Below are positions 9,750 to 20,436 of a stretch of DNA of 64,000 nucleotides, piece after piece. The notes under the pieces were generated by a model. It did no database searches, was not told where the DNA came from, and was given only the letters and a program-made list of their open reading frames with translations. The DNA is from Clostridia bacterium (GTDB taxonomy: Bacteria > Bacillota > Clostridia > Oscillospirales > CAG-272), in contig JAGBCV010000052.1 of assembly GCA_017937845.1 (NCBI GenBank), forward strand, positions 1 through 64,000. The letters are read 5' to 3'. The stretch's first letter is position 1, and the number at the start of each line of letters is the position of its first letter. The position numbers and the translations under genes were made by a program.

Positions 9750-12700
9750 TTATTCTTCGTCGCCGAAGTCTTCGTCTTCGTCGTCGTAATAGAAATCGTC
9801 GTCTTCGTCGTCGCCTTCAAAATCTTCTGCGATTTCGTCCTCGTCAACGAGAGTATAGTTGTCTTCATCGCCTTCTTCAAGGACGGTGGGACCGACGTCA
9901 TCTGCGGAAACGTAGCCCTTATCCTCGTCGAGAAGCTCCTCGCCGATGGAAGAAAGCTCGATCTCCTGTGCGTCCTCGTCGAGAACGCGAATATCAAGAC
10001 CAAGACCCTGAAGTTCCTTAACAAGCACGCGGAAGGATTCGGGAACACCCGGTGTCGGGATATTCTGACCCTTGACGATCGCTTCGTAGGTCTTCACACG
10101 TCCGGTCACGTCGTCGGACTTGACTGTCAGGATCTCCTGAAGTGTATAAGCCGCGCCGTATGCTTCCAGCGCCCAAACTTCCATTTCACCGAAACGCTGA
10201 CCGCCAAACTGCGCTTTACCGCCGAGAGGCTGCTGTGTTACGAGAGAGTAAGGACCGACGCTTCGTGCGTGGATCTTATCGTCAACGAGGTGATGGAGCT
10301 TGAGGTAGTACATGATACCGACGGTTACGGGGTTATCAAAGGGTTCGCCCGTTCTGCCATCGTAAAGGATTCTCTTACCGTCAACGGTCTTGAGTTTCTT
10401 TTCTTCGATCTTCTGCGCTACCCACGCCTTGTTGGAAAGTTTATCGTCACCGAGAAGCTCATAGCGCTTTTCGCCTGTTTCCTCGTCAACGATCTCCTCG
10501 TAGAATTTCTTACCTACGAGCGCTTCACCGCGGAGAACGGGTCTGTAAAGTCCCGCTTCGGTGAGCATTTCTGTGATATCGCTTTCCTTTGCGCCGTCGA
10601 ACGCAGGAGTCATGACCTTAAAGCCAAGTTCTCTTGCGGCAATGCCGAGGTGAACCTCAAGCACCTGACCGATGTTCATTCGGGAAGGTACGCCGAGGGG
10701 GTTCAAAACGATATCGAGCGGTGTGCCGTCTTCAAGGAACGGCATATCCTCGGGCGGCATGATACGGGATACGACACCCTTGTTACCGTGACGACCCGCC
10801 ATTTTGTCGCCGACGGAGATCTTACGCTTCTGCGCGATATAAACGCGGACAGACATATTGACGCCTGTCGGCAGTTCATCGGAGTTGTCACGGGAGAAGA
10901 CGCGAACGTCAACGACCGTACCCGATTCACCGTGAGGGAGTCTGAGAGAGGTATCGCGCACTTCTCTTGCCTTTTCACCGAAGATCGCACGGAGAAGTCT
11001 TTCTTCTGCGGTGAGCTCGGTTTCACCCTTAGGTGTTACCTTACCGACGAGGATATCGCCTGCGTGCACTTCCGTACCGTTGCGGATGATACCGTTTTCG
11101 TCGAGGTCTTTCAATGCATCGTCACCGCAGTTCGGGATCTCGCGGGTGATCTCTTCCGGTCCGAGCTTGGTGTCGCGTGCTTCGAGTGTATATTCTTCGA
11201 TATGAATGGAGGTGTAAACGTCCTTACGAACGAGGTTTTCGTTGAGAAGAACCGCGTCTTCGTAGTTATAACCTTCCCATGTCATAAAGCCGATAAGAGC
11301 ATTCTTACCGAGCGCAACTTCACCGTTGCTGGTTGCGGGACCGTCAGCGAGAACGTCGCCTTTTTCCACACGCATACCGACGTCAACGATGGGACGCTGG
11401 TTGATACAGTTGCCCTGGTTGGAGCGTTTGAATTTCAAAAGCTCGTAGGTCTGGTTGCGGCCGCTGTCTTCGGTAACGACGATCTTATCCGCGGATACCG
11501 ATTTGACGTAGCCTGCTTCCTTTGCGATGATACAAACGCCGGAGTCGATAGCGGCTTTGTATTCCATACCCGTACCGACGATCGGGGAGTCGGTCACGAG
11601 AAGCGGCACTGCCTGCTTCTGCATGTTGGAGCCCATGAGCGCACGGGAGTTGTCGTCATTTTCAAGGAACGGGATGAAGCCCGTTGCGACGGAGATGACC
11701 ATCTTCGGCGAAACGTCGATGTAGTCGGGGCGGGATGCGTCAACTTCAACGATTTCTGCACGGTCACGCGCAAGAACGCGCTTGTTGATGAAGCGTCCGT
11801 TTTCGTCTACGGGTTCGTTTGCCTGCGCGACAACGTAATTATCTTCCATGTCGGCGGTCATATATTCAACGATATCGGTCACTCTGCCCGTTTCCTTATC
11901 GATCTTGCGGTAAGGCGCTTCGATGAAGCCGTAATCGTTGATCTTTGCATAGGTTGCAAGGTAGGAGATAAGACCGATGTTCGGACCTTCAGGTGTTTCG
12001 ATAGGACAGATACGGCCGTAGTGGGTGTAGTGTACGTCTCGAACCTCGAAGGATGCGCGGTCTCTGGAAAGACCACCCGGACCGAGAGCGGAAAGACGGC
12101 GCTTATGTGTAAGCTCTGCCAAGGGATTGTTCTGGTCCATGAACTGAGAAAGCGGAGAAGAACCGAAGAACTCACGGATAGCCGCCACGATAGGACGGAT
12201 ATTGATAAGAGCCTGCGGTGTCAAGGAGTCCGAATCCTGAATGGTCATTCTTTCCTTGATGATTTTGTCCATACGGGAGAAGCCGATACGGAGCTGGTTC
12301 TGGATAAGCTCACCCACTGCACGAACACGGCGGTTGCCAAGGTGGTCGATATCATCGGGCGTACCGACGCCGTGGGAAAGACAAATGAGATAGTTGATGG
12401 ACGCATAGATATCGTCCTTTGTGATATGCTTGGGAGAAAGCTCTGCCGCGCGGTCGCGTGCGATGCGCTTGACCTCGTCGAAGTCACCGCCGACCTCTTC
12501 CACGATCTGGAGAAGAAGATTGAGCTTTACCTTTTCGTTGATGCCGATCTCCTTGAGATCGATGCCGAGAACCTTTTCGGGGTCGACCATGCCGTTGCCG
12601 AACACCTTCATGTCCTTTTCCTCGGAGATGTAAACGAATGCTTCGTTGACACCGGAGTTTTCGATCACCATAGCCTCGTCGAAGGTAAGAGTCTTATCTG

Positions 12701-13649
12701 CTTCAAAGAGGATTTCGCCCGTGATGGGGCTGATGACGGGACGGGAAAGGGTCTTGCCGGAAAGTCTTCTGCCGAGAGCGACCTTCTTGTCGAATTTGTA
12801 ACGACCGACGGTGCCGAGGTCGTAACGCTTCGGGTCAAAGAAGAGGTTATTGAGAAGGATCTGCGCGGATTCTACGAGCGGAGGCTCGCCGGGGCGCAGC
12901 TTCTTGTAAATCTCTTTGAGAGATTCTTCGTAAGCGGTCGTGCCGTTCTTTTCTGCTTCCGCCTGCATACCGTCCTTTTCAAGGGTGGTCACGATCTTGA
13001 TGTCGTCGCCAAAGAGCGCACGGACGTCCGTGGAGGTGGAAACGGATTCTTCCAAAGCGCGGATAAGAACCGTTACGGGGATTTTTCTGTTTTTATCGAT
13101 ACGAACGTAGAAAACGTCGTTCATATCGGTTTCATATTCGAGCCATGCGCCGCGGTAGGGGATGATCTGAGCGGTCTGCATACTCTTGCCTGTTTTGTCC
13201 ATAGCGGACGTATAATACATACCGGGAGAACGTACGAGCTGAGATACAGCGACACGTTCTGCGCCGTTGATAACGAAGGTACCTGTTTCTGTCATGAGCG
13301 GGAAATCACCCATGAAGATATCCTGCTGTTTGACTTCGCCTGTTGCGTTGTTGGTAAGGCGTACGGTTACACGCAAGGGAGCGGCATAGTTTACGTCGCG
13401 TTCTTTACATTCTTCGACGGGGTATTTCGGGGTCGGGTCGATCGAAAAGCCTACAAATTCGATAGCGAGATTGCCCGAATAGTCAACGATCGGGGAAACA
13501 TCCTGCAAAACCTCGGTGATTCCCTTCTCAAGAAGCCATTTGTACGATTTTTTCTGAACCTCAAGAAGGTCAGGCATTTGCAGAATTTCGTCGATCTTCG
13601 CAAAGCTCATTCGCACATTTTTGCCAAGCTGCTGGGGTTTGATCCTCAT
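9750..13649 (-). CDS. rpoB: DNA-directed RNA polymerase subunit beta
   Basis: RpoB forms the RNA polymerase active centre together with RpoC. It has 1299 residues. The rifampicin pocket segment [20 protein letters not shown] keeps the Asp and His that resistance mutations change, and the following SALGPGGL keeps the Ser, so the allele looks wild type. The C-terminus ends in a strongly acidic tail of ~60 residues rich in Asp, Glu and Tyr, a common Clostridia feature. No rplJ/rplL genes precede it; the neighbour upstream is a Nudix gene with its own terminator. Confidence 0.98.
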   Translation of the reverse strand: MRIKPQQLGKNVRMSFAKIDEILQMPDLLEVQKKSYKWLLEKGITEVLQDVSPIVDYSGNLAIEFVGFSIDPTPKYPVEECKERDVNYAAPLRVTVRLTNNATGEVKQQDIFMGDFPLMTETGTFVINGAERVAVSQLVRSPGMYYTSAMDKTGKSMQTAQIIPYRGAWLEYETDMNDVFYVRIDKNRKIPVTVLIRALEESVSTSTDVRALFGDDIKIVTTLEKDGMQAEAEKNGTTAYEESLKEIYKKLRPGEPPLVESAQILLNNLFFDPKRYDLGTVGRYKFDKKVALGRRLSGKTLSRPVISPITGEILFEADKTLTFDEAMVIENSGVNEAFVYISEEKDMKVFGNGMVDPEKVLGIDLKEIGINEKVKLNLLLQIVEEVGGDFDEVKRIARDRAAELSPKHITKDDIYASINYLICLSHGVGTPDDIDHLGNRRVRAVGELIQNQLRIGFSRMDKIIKERMTIQDSDSLTPQALINIRPIVAAIREFFGSSPLSQFMDQNNPLAELTHKRRLSALGPGGLSRDRASFEVRDVHYTHYGRICPIETPEGPNIGLISYLATYAKINDYGFIEAPYRKIDKETGRVTDIVEYMTADMEDNYVVAQANEPVDENGRFINKRVLARDRAEIVEVDASRPDYIDVSPKMVISVATGFIPFLENDDNSRALMGSNMQKQAVPLLVTDSPIVGTGMEYKAAIDSGVCIIAKEAGYVKSVSADKIVVTEDSGRNQTYELLKFKRSNQGNCINQRPIVDVGMRVEKGDVLADGPATSNGEVALGKNALIGFMTWEGYNYEDAVLLNENLVRKDVYTSIHIEEYTLEARDTKLGPEEITREIPNCGDDALKDLDENGIIRNGTEVHAGDILVGKVTPKGETELTAEERLLRAIFGEKAREVRDTSLRLPHGESGTVVDVRVFSRDNSDELPTGVNMSVRVYIAQKRKISVGDKMAGRHGNKGVVSRIMPPEDMPFLEDGTPLDIVLNPLGVPSRMNIGQVLEVHLGIAARELGFKVMTPAFDGAKESDITEMLTEAGLYRPVLRGEALVGKKFYEEIVDEETGEKRYELLGDDKLSNKAWVAQKIEEKKLKTVDGKRILYDGRTGEPFDNPVTVGIMYYLKLHHLVDDKIHARSVGPYSLVTQQPLGGKAQFGGQRFGEMEVWALEAYGAAYTLQEILTVKSDDVTGRVKTYEAIVKGQNIPTPGVPESFRVLVKELQGLGLDIRVLDEDAQEIELSSIGEELLDEDKGYVSADDVGPTVLEEGDEDNYTLVDEDEIAEDFEGDDEDDDFYYDDEDEDFGDEE

Positions 13650-13814
13650 AAAATCACTCCAATTCTAATTTTAAGCTCGCCTTTACTTTTTGGGAAATAG
13701 TTTTCCATAGCTTGCAATATCGCCAAGGGGTTTTCTGAAATTGCTCTCACAGCCCGATTTCAAAAAAGCCTTTTGAAATATAGCAATAATACAAGCATTG
13801 TAATGCAATTTATA

Positions 13815-13843
13815 AGTATATCACTGCTTTGTCAATATGTCAA
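13815..13843 (-). promoter_or_regulatory. Promoter of rpoBC
   Basis: TTGACA (13838-13843) and TATACT (13815-13820) are spaced by 17 bp on the minus strand. The resulting leader is ~160 nt and includes an imperfect hairpin (TTTCAAAAGG / CTTTTTTGAAA). The 287-bp Nudix-rpoB gap otherwise holds only the Nudix terminator. Confidence 0.75.
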
Positions 13844-13904
13844 GAAGTTTACAAAAAATATTTTTGAGAAATGCGTATATTTTTTCATTTTCGACAAAAC
13901 GACA

Positions 13905-13933
13905 AAATACCGACGGAAAAACCGTCGGTATTT
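13905..13933 (-). terminator. Terminator of the alaS-HIT-Nudix run
   Basis: ATACCGACGG and CCGTCGGTAT form a 10-bp stem with an A-rich loop, followed on the minus strand by TTTTG and further T-rich sequence. It lies immediately after the Nudix stop. Confidence 0.85.
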
Positions 13934-13936
13934 TAC

Positions 13937-14404
13937 TTATTTTTGCGTTTGCTTTCTCCGCTTCAGATATGCGTCAATCGCAGGTCTGTTCGGTAGAAAA
14001 ATATCTTCGGGAAAGGCATCGATATCAAAAAACCTCAGATCGTCCACTTCCCCCTCCTGACATTTGAGCATTCCCGTATACCGTCTGCAAATATAAACGA
14101 CGTCCACGTTGGAAACCTCATCGCCGTTGGGATACACAAAGTGCATCTCCTTGCCCGAAAAAACGCCCAAAAGCACCAAATCTTCGGCACGAAGCCCCGT
14201 TTCCTCAAAAAGCTCGCGTTTTGCCGTTTCTTCGACCGATTCGTCAATTTCGACAGAACCGCCTGCATATGCCCATGAGCCGTTATCGCGGCGCTTCTGC
14301 AAAAGCACACGACCGCAAGCATCCTCAACGATGACGCTTGCACCGACCTGCAAAAGAGTTCTGTGTCCTACGATTTTCCGAAGGTCCATGATATAACTTG
14401 ACAT
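13937..14404 (-). CDS. Nudix hydrolase
   Basis: This 155-residue protein of the MutT/Nudix family cleaves nucleoside diphosphates linked to another moiety. The Nudix box at residues 49-71 matches the Gx5Ex7REUxEExGU signature completely (REL...EETGL). The HFVYPNGDE segment suggests an ADP-ribose or NTP-type substrate, but this cannot be fixed from sequence. An AGAAAGGA site precedes the ATG. It is third in the alaS-HIT-Nudix direction, 30 bases after the HIT gene. Confidence 0.92.
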   Translation of the reverse strand: MSSYIMDLRKIVGHRTLLQVGASVIVEDACGRVLLQKRRDNGSWAYAGGSVEIDESVEETAKRELFEETGLRAEDLVLLGVFSGKEMHFVYPNGDEVSNVDVVYICRRYTGMLKCQEGEVDDLRFFDIDAFPEDIFLPNRPAIDAYLKRRKQTQK

Positions 14405-14434
14405 AAACGATTCCTTTCTGATATTTGATACAGG

Positions 14435-14773
14435 TTACGCCATCTTTTCCGCGAGCTTCGCGCCGCCGATAACGTGGAAATGCAAATGCTTCACCGTCTG
14501 GCAAGCATCATCACCGCAGTTGGAAATGACGCGATAACCGTTTTCCAGACCGCAAAGCTTGGCGATCTTCGGGATATTTTGGAAAATATGCGCCACGATC
14601 GCGCTGTTTTCCTCGGTGATCTCGTCAACGCAAGCAATGTGCATCTTGGGAATCACGAGAACGTGAACGGGAGCCTGAGGGTTGATATCCTTGAACGCAA
14701 AGATCTTTTCATCCTCATAAACCTTTGTCGAGGGAATCTCACCTGCAATGATTTTACAAAAAAGACAATTCAT
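14435..14773 (-). CDS. HIT family protein (HINT-type purine phosphoramidase)
   Basis: This 112-residue histidine triad protein hydrolyses AMP-linked phosphoramidates such as adventitious aminoacyl-adenylates. The triad HLHFHV lies at residues 96-101. The N-terminal CLFCKIIAGEIP motif includes the CxxC seen in bacterial HINT proteins. Its place directly downstream of alaS fits a role in clearing aminoacyl-AMP by-products (inference). Confidence 0.93.
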   Translation of the reverse strand: MNCLFCKIIAGEIPSTKVYEDEKIFAFKDINPQAPVHVLVIPKMHIACVDEITEENSAIVAHIFQNIPKIAKLCGLENGYRVISNCGDDACQTVKHLHFHVIGGAKLAEKMA

Positions 14774-14805
14774 ACGATAACTTCCTTTCTGATTCCTTTA
14801 TGATA

Positions 14806-14831
14806 TTGTCCGCCGTAAAAACGGCGGACAA
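14806..14831 (-). promoter_or_regulatory. Stem-loop between alaS and the HIT gene
   Basis: TTGTCCGCCG and its complement CGGCGGACAA form a 10-bp stem with a short A-rich loop. No T-run follows on the minus strand, so it may only attenuate transcription or protect mRNA between alaS and the two downstream genes. Confidence 0.45.
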
Positions 14832-14845
14832 GGATATCCTATATA

Positions 14846-17473
14846 TTAAAGAAGAGATTTTACGATTTCGGGGAGTGCCGCGAATGCTTCGCCGAGCTTT
14901 TCGGGATTCTTCGCGCCTGCTGTCGCGCTGTCGGGACGACCGCCGCCGCCACCGCCAACGATCTTCGCAAGCTCCTTGAGAACTGCGGGCGCTTTGATGC
15001 CCTTTGCAAGAACGTCCTTACCGCATACACAAGCAAGGGTAAGCTTGCCGTCAACGAGAGAGGAAACGACTGCGATCATATCGGCGTACTTGGACTTGAT
15101 ATCGTCGCCGAGGGTACGAACTGCCGCTACGGGAAGTTCTGTCGCCATCGTGGCAACACGAACACCGTCAACGTTCACTGCGGAGGAGATCATCGCTTCT
15201 GCCTTTGCGGATGCGAGCTTTGCAGATGCGGATTCGAGCTCACGCTTGCAAGCCTTGAGGTCATCGGAAAGTGCCGTGATTCTTGCGGGAACGTCATCGG
15301 GTGTACCCGCCTTGGTAAGCTTCATCGCGGAAGCGATAAGCGCTTCTCTTCTGCCGAGATATTCGTAAGCGTTCAGACCCGTGACGGCTGTGATACGTCT
15401 TGTACCTGCCGCAACGGAGCTTTCGGATGTGATCTTGAAAAGACCGACCTTTGCGGTATTGTCGATATGCGTACCGCCGCAAAGCTCTGCGGAGAAATCA
15501 CCCATCTTGACGACGCGGACGATATTGCCGTATTTTTCGCCAAAGAGTGCGATCGCGCCGGATTTTCTTGCGGTTTCGATGTCGGTTTCAAATACGTCAA
15601 CGGCGATGCCTTCGAGAATCTTTTCGTTGACGAGAAGCTCGACCTTTGCGAGCTCTTCGGGGGTAACTGCCGCAAAGTGAGTAAAGTCGAAGCGTGCTTC
15701 CTTTTCGTCTACGTAAGAGCCTGCCTGATGGATATGGTCGCCGAGAACAAGACGGAGAGCCGCATCAAGAAGGTGAACGGAGGAGTGGTTTCTCATGATC
15801 GCCGCACGGCGGGAAGCGTTTACCTTGAGGGTAACGGTATCGCCAACGGAGAAAGAACCGCTTTCGATCTGACAGATGTGCATATATACACCGTCGTTTT
15901 TCTTGGTGTCGGTCACAACAGCCTTGCCGTTTGCGCCGATGATCTCACCGATATCACCGACCTGACCGCCGCCTTCGCCATAGAAAGGTGTGCAGTCTGT
16001 GATGATAACCGCATTTTCGCTTGCGATATCAACGAGAGCATCGGTTTCGCCGTCGATGATAGCAACGATCTTGCCTGTGGATTCGGTTTCGGTGTAGCCT
16101 GTAAATACCGTCTTAACCGAGGTATCCACGAGGGATTTCATGCTGTCATCCCAGCCGCTGATATTGCCTCTTGCGGCACGCGCGCGCTGCTTCTGCGCGA
16201 GAAGGTTTTCTTCAAAGCCCTTTTCGTCGATGCCAAGACCGTTTTCCTCTGCGATCTCGCGTGTAAGGTCGATCGGGAAGCCGTAGGTATCGGAAAGCTT
16301 GAATACGTCAGCGCCGTCAAGCTCTGCTTTGCCGGCTTCTTTTGCTTCCGCCATGAGCTTATCAAGGAGGTTCATGCCGGATTCAACCGTTGCATTGAAG
16401 CGTTCTTCTTCCATGCGAACGATCTTCTGAATATAATCGAGCTTTTCGGTGAGTTCTGCATATGCGGGATAGTTCTCTTTCGCAACGACACCCATGATCT
16501 CATAGAGGAACGCGCCCTTGATGCCGAGAATTCTGCCATGACGGAGCGCACGGCGCATGAGTCGGCGGAGAACGTAGCCGCGACCTTCGTTGGAGGGCAT
16601 AACGCCGTCTGCAATGAGGAACGCGGATGCACGGGAGTGGTCAGCGATGATACGGAGAGAAACGTCTGCTTTTTCGTTCGCCTTGTATGCAATGCCTGCC
16701 TTTTCGCTGATCGCCTTGATGATATTCGCGATGGTATCGACCTCGAACATATTATCAACGCCCTGCATGACACAAGCAAGACGCTCAAGACCCATACCGG
16801 TATCGATGTTTTTGTTTGCAAGCTCGGTGTAGTTGCCTGCGCCGTCGTTATTGAACTGAGAGAATACGTTGTTCCAGATCTCCATATAACGGTCGCAATC
16901 ACAACCGGGACGGCAATCGGGACTGCCGCAGCCGTACTTTTCGCCGCGATCAAAGTAGATCTCGGAGCAAGGACCGCAGGGACCGGAACCGTGTTCCCAG
17001 AAGTTGTCCGCTTTACCAAGACGGACGATGTGGTCTTCTCTTACGCCGATCTTGTTTTTCCAGATGTCGTAAGCCTCATCGTCATGCTCGTAAACGGAGG
17101 GCCAAAGGAGGTCTGCGGGGATCTCGAGGACCTTGGTGAGAAACTCCCATGCCCATTCGAGCGCTTCTTCCTTGAAGTAATCGCCAAAGGAGAAGTTGCC
17201 GAGCATTTCAAAGAATGTCCCGTGACGCGCTGTGAAGCCTACATGCTCGATGTCGTTTGTACGGATACATTTCTGACAGGTCGCCATACGGCGTCTGGGG
17301 GGTTCTTCTTCACCTGTGAAATATTTTTTGAGAGGTGCCATACCTGCAACGATGAGAAGCAGGGATTTGTCGCTTTCGGGAACGAGGGAATAACTTTTGC
17401 GGGAAAGGTGATCCTTGGATTCAAAGAACTTCAGGAATTTTTCGCGCAAATCATTAAGAGATGTCCATTCCAT
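14846..17473 (-). CDS. alaS: Alanyl-tRNA synthetase
   Basis: AlaRS attaches alanine to tRNA-Ala. It has 875 residues, full length. The class II catalytic core contains ARHGTFFEMLGNFSFGDYFK and a Cys-rich insert CGSPDCRPGCDCD. The editing domain has NHSSVHLLDAALR (HxxxH) and CGGTHIDNT for zinc binding. The C-terminal DHHA1-type domain has a glycine-rich VGGGGGGRPD. Its promoter is consensus-like, and I see no T-box leader, although T-boxes often control such genes in Firmicutes. Confidence 0.98.
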   Translation of the reverse strand: MEWTSLNDLREKFLKFFESKDHLSRKSYSLVPESDKSLLLIVAGMAPLKKYFTGEEEPPRRRMATCQKCIRTNDIEHVGFTARHGTFFEMLGNFSFGDYFKEEALEWAWEFLTKVLEIPADLLWPSVYEHDDEAYDIWKNKIGVREDHIVRLGKADNFWEHGSGPCGPCSEIYFDRGEKYGCGSPDCRPGCDCDRYMEIWNNVFSQFNNDGAGNYTELANKNIDTGMGLERLACVMQGVDNMFEVDTIANIIKAISEKAGIAYKANEKADVSLRIIADHSRASAFLIADGVMPSNEGRGYVLRRLMRRALRHGRILGIKGAFLYEIMGVVAKENYPAYAELTEKLDYIQKIVRMEEERFNATVESGMNLLDKLMAEAKEAGKAELDGADVFKLSDTYGFPIDLTREIAEENGLGIDEKGFEENLLAQKQRARAARGNISGWDDSMKSLVDTSVKTVFTGYTETESTGKIVAIIDGETDALVDIASENAVIITDCTPFYGEGGGQVGDIGEIIGANGKAVVTDTKKNDGVYMHICQIESGSFSVGDTVTLKVNASRRAAIMRNHSSVHLLDAALRLVLGDHIHQAGSYVDEKEARFDFTHFAAVTPEELAKVELLVNEKILEGIAVDVFETDIETARKSGAIALFGEKYGNIVRVVKMGDFSAELCGGTHIDNTAKVGLFKITSESSVAAGTRRITAVTGLNAYEYLGRREALIASAMKLTKAGTPDDVPARITALSDDLKACKRELESASAKLASAKAEAMISSAVNVDGVRVATMATELPVAAVRTLGDDIKSKYADMIAVVSSLVDGKLTLACVCGKDVLAKGIKAPAVLKELAKIVGGGGGGRPDSATAGAKNPEKLGEAFAALPEIVKSLL

Positions 17474-17534
17474 ACTATTTTTCTTCCTTTATATCAAGAT
17501 TTATTTTTCATGATTAAAAATATATTCACTAATT

Positions 17535-17563
17535 ATTATAATAATATTCAGAATAAAAGTCAA
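17535..17563 (-). promoter_or_regulatory. Promoter of alaS
   Basis: TTGACT (17558-17563), 17 bp, TATAAT (17535-17540) on the minus strand, ~60 bp upstream of the alaS ATG. The short leader leaves no room for a T-box. Confidence 0.85.
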
Positions 17564-17575
17564 TACGATTTTTCA

Positions 17576-17612
17576 GAAAAAGCGAGCAACACCCCAAGGA
17601 AGTTGCTCGCCA
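17576..17612 (-). terminator. Terminator after pcrA
   Basis: GCGAGCAAC (17582-17590) pairs with GTTGCTCGC (17602-17610); a T-run follows on the minus strand. It separates pcrA from the alaS promoter. Confidence 0.88.
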
Positions 17613-17624
17613 TCTCGTGATATT

Positions 17625-20027
17625 TTATAATTTCAAAAGCTTCGCATAGGTTGCCATGAGCTTTTTCGTGCCTGCCTTATCAAATGCGATCTCATAAAGC
17701 ACGTCCGCGCCCATTTCACGAACGGAAAGCACCGTACCTTCGCCAAACATATAATGCTTGACACGGTCGCCCGCAACAAAGCTCTCGACCTTTTTGGTCT
17801 TGCCGACCTCGCTTGTCAGCGAGGATTTTGAGGTAAATTCATTGGAAAGAGAGAACTTTTTGGTCTTTTCGCCAAACTCCGTGCGATATTTCGGCTTCTG
17901 CTCCAAAATCTCCTCGACTTTATATTCTTCTCCGATCACATCAAGGAAACGGGATTTCGGATTATACAGCGTCTTACCGAAAAGCAAGCGTTCTTTCGCG
18001 CAAAGCGCATAGACGCGCTGTTCCGCTCTCGTGAGCGCAACATAAGCCAAACGGCGTTCTTCTTCCAATTCCTCTTTGATGAGCGCCGATTGCTGGCTCG
18101 GGAACACACCTTCCTCCATGCCGGGGAGGAATACTACGGGAAATTCCAAGCCCTTGGCGCTGTGAATGGTCATCAGCACGACCGCCTCCGAGCTTTCATC
18201 ATAATTATCGATATCCGAAACGAGAGCGACCTCCTCGAGGAATCCGCGGAGCGTAGCATCGACATGAGATTCTTCATATTCGATGGCAACGGAAATGAGT
18301 TCCTCCACGTTTTCGCGGCGTTCGCTTCCCTCTCCGTTTTCTTCCGCCTGACGAAGCATATCGAGATAACCCGACTTTTCGATCGCCGCGCGAACCACGG
18401 TAGAAAGCTTTTCCTTTTCCGCCATTCTCTGAAGTCCGCGAATGAGGATCACGAACATCTGGAATTTGCTCTGCGCCTTGGCGATCATCGGATATTTCGA
18501 CGCATTCTCCATCACGTCAAAAATGGACGCACCGTAATCCTCTGCGATGCGGCGAACAGCCGTCATCGTTGCTTCGCCGATCTTACGCTTCGGCTCATTG
18601 ATGATGCGCTCCAAGCGGAGATTATCGCTCGGATTGTTGACAACGCTCAAATACGCGAGGATATCCTTGACCTCTTTTCTGTCAAAGAAGCGATGTCCGC
18701 CAATCACGCGGTACGGCATACCGCTTTTCGCAAACACGGTTTCCAATGCATTCGATTGCGCGTTCGTGCGGTAAAGCACGGCAAAATCCCCGTATTTCTT
18801 CTTCTCACGGATCATCAGCTCCATGATCTTATTGGCAATGAATTTTGCCTCGTCGTTCTGCGTCTCAAACTGCTTGACAAGAACCTTTTTGCCCTCTTCG
18901 CCCTTTGTCCAAAGCTCTTTTCCGCGTCTGCCGAAATTGTTGCGAATGACCGAGTTTGCGGCATTCAGGATATTGCTTGTGGAGCGATAATTTTCTTCAA
19001 GCTTGATGATCTTCGTATCCACGACCTTTTCATCAAAATGCAAGATATTTTCAATCGTTGCGCCGCGGAATTTATAGATGCTCTGGTCATCATCGCCAAC
19101 GACCATGAGATTGTTATGACCGCCCGAAAGCAAGAGCGCAAGCTCAAACTGTGCGCGGTTGGTATCCTGAAATTCATCGATCAAAACATAACGGAATTTA
19201 TTCTGATAATTCAGTCTTGCGCGTTCGCTTCTGCGGAGAAGCGCAACCGTTCTCATGATGATATCATCAAAGTCAACGGCATTCGCTTGATGCAGTTTGC
19301 TTTGATACAAGGTATAGACCGAGGAGATCTGCTGCATTTTATGGTCGTTACCGACCTCCGCATCGAAATCATGCGGGGTCATGAGTTCATTTTTCGCCAT
19401 GCTGATGCGGTTCATGATCTGCTTTGCCGAAAGGACCTTTTCATCTACGCTGAGCTGCTTCATACATTCCGTGATAAGCTTTTTTGTGTCATCGGTATCG
19501 TAGATCGTAAAGCTCGGACGAAGTCCCGCTTCATCGGCATACATACGCAACATTCTCAGACACATCGAATGAAACGTACCGCACCAAAGGTCAGTCGCCG
19601 CCGGACCGATCAGCTTTGCAAGACGGGTCTTCATTTCGTTTGCCGCCTTATTTGTAAACGTAATGGCGAGAACATTCCAAGGCGCGACCCTCTCTTCTGC
19701 TCTCGGTGCGAATGATTCCAGCAAAAGATCGATATCCTCGACCGATGCTTCTGCCGCTTTTTCCAGTTCCGTTACCGTATTTTCATCCAAAGATGCCGGT
19801 ACATCATCAGAAAAATAAGCGTCCCCATATTTGAGTATGTACGCGATGCGATTGACAAGCAAGGTCGTTTTTCCCGTACCTGCGCCCGCAAGAACCAAAA
19901 GAGGACCATGAATGGTGTAAACTGCTTCTCGCTGTTTCTCATTCAGAAAGCTGTATTTTTTATCAAAAAGGGCTTTCTTCGCCGCAAGGTAACGACCCGC
20001 AAGCGTTTCTCTGGCTTGATTTGACAT
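17625..20027 (-). CDS. pcrA: ATP-dependent DNA helicase PcrA/UvrD (UvrD/REP family)
   Basis: This is a superfamily 1A 3'-5' helicase for repair and replication restart, ~800 residues. The motifs are in order: I (LAGAGTGKTT), Ia (ITFTNKAANEM), II (DEFQDTNRAQ), III (VVGDDDQSIYKFRGA), IV (EENYRST), V (TIHSAKGLEFPVVFLPG) and VI (VALTRAE). About 45 extra, mostly acidic residues lie between motifs I and Ia (before VAPWN). ATG at 20027 is chosen because GGAAGG lies 7 bases upstream; two earlier in-frame ATGs (20042, 20033) overlap or precede that site. The C-terminal tail ends in a KOW/Tudor-like region (GDRVKHYMFGEGTVL). Confidence 0.95.
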   Translation of the reverse strand: MSNQARETLAGRYLAAKKALFDKKYSFLNEKQREAVYTIHGPLLVLAGAGTGKTTLLVNRIAYILKYGDAYFSDDVPASLDENTVTELEKAAEASVEDIDLLLESFAPRAEERVAPWNVLAITFTNKAANEMKTRLAKLIGPAATDLWCGTFHSMCLRMLRMYADEAGLRPSFTIYDTDDTKKLITECMKQLSVDEKVLSAKQIMNRISMAKNELMTPHDFDAEVGNDHKMQQISSVYTLYQSKLHQANAVDFDDIIMRTVALLRRSERARLNYQNKFRYVLIDEFQDTNRAQFELALLLSGGHNNLMVVGDDDQSIYKFRGATIENILHFDEKVVDTKIIKLEENYRSTSNILNAANSVIRNNFGRRGKELWTKGEEGKKVLVKQFETQNDEAKFIANKIMELMIREKKKYGDFAVLYRTNAQSNALETVFAKSGMPYRVIGGHRFFDRKEVKDILAYLSVVNNPSDNLRLERIINEPKRKIGEATMTAVRRIAEDYGASIFDVMENASKYPMIAKAQSKFQMFVILIRGLQRMAEKEKLSTVVRAAIEKSGYLDMLRQAEENGEGSERRENVEELISVAIEYEESHVDATLRGFLEEVALVSDIDNYDESSEAVVLMTIHSAKGLEFPVVFLPGMEEGVFPSQQSALIKEELEEERRLAYVALTRAEQRVYALCAKERLLFGKTLYNPKSRFLDVIGEEYKVEEILEQKPKYRTEFGEKTKKFSLSNEFTSKSSLTSEVGKTKKVESFVAGDRVKHYMFGEGTVLSVREMGADVLYEIAFDKAGTKKLMATYAKLLKL

Positions 20028-20086
20028 ATTCATACCTTCCATTTTCTTACTTTTAGCGATGAACCTATCTGTGTTTTCGCTATCAA

Positions 20087-20106
20087 AATTGATTCAATAA
20101 TCAATT
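20087..20106. repeat. Inverted repeat next to the pcrA promoter
   Basis: AATTGATT and AATCAATT flank a 4-base centre. The site covers the predicted pcrA transcription start, so it could be an operator. It does not resemble a LexA box that I can recognise. Confidence 0.4.
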
Positions 20107-20108
20107 CT

Positions 20109-20137
20109 ATTATACACCAAAACCGCGAAAGAATCAA
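20109..20137 (-). promoter_or_regulatory. Promoter of pcrA
   Basis: TTGATT (20132-20137), 17 bp, TATAAT (20109-20114) on the minus strand. Confidence 0.75.
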
Positions 20138-20219
20138 TAAAAAATCGAAAAAAAGATGATGACTTTCTGCAAAAGACACAATTTGTTCATTTTTTCACAT
20201 ACATTTGTTTATTATCACA

Positions 20220-20247
20220 TTGACTTTTGTGAAATTTATGGTACAAT
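20220..20247 (+). promoter_or_regulatory. Promoter of the 106-aa hypothetical gene
   Basis: TTGACT (20220-20225), 16 bp, TACAAT (20242-20247), with TATG directly before the -10. It would give a ~185-nt leader containing TTTGATAGT (20292-20300) and the complementary ACTATCAAA (20369-20377), which could form a long-range stem. Confidence 0.6.
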
Positions 20248-20436
20248 GTACAAAAGTATCTATTTTTGATTTTTTGTCAAAATGTAGGCGATTTGATAGT
20301 TTTTTGAAACAAACAAAAGAAGTATGGTTCCGTATCATTTTGTGCTTGTAACCACAGCAAATTACCCCACTATCAAAAAGTCTACCTTATGATAGCAAAT
20401 GAACCGTCACAACACAAAAAAACGAGGTAACCACAC

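Noticed and set aside
10269-13700. Long open frame opposite rpoB (~1140 codons)
   Set aside because: Same reason: the rpoB reading is unmistakable and the opposite frame lacks start signals.
17474-17560. T-box leader for alaS
   Set aside because: The promoter is only ~60 bp from the start codon and no T-box sequence (AGGGTGG-like) is seen.
15467-17620. Long open frame opposite alaS (~715 codons)
   Set aside because: Antisense shadow of alaS; it also runs across the alaS promoter.
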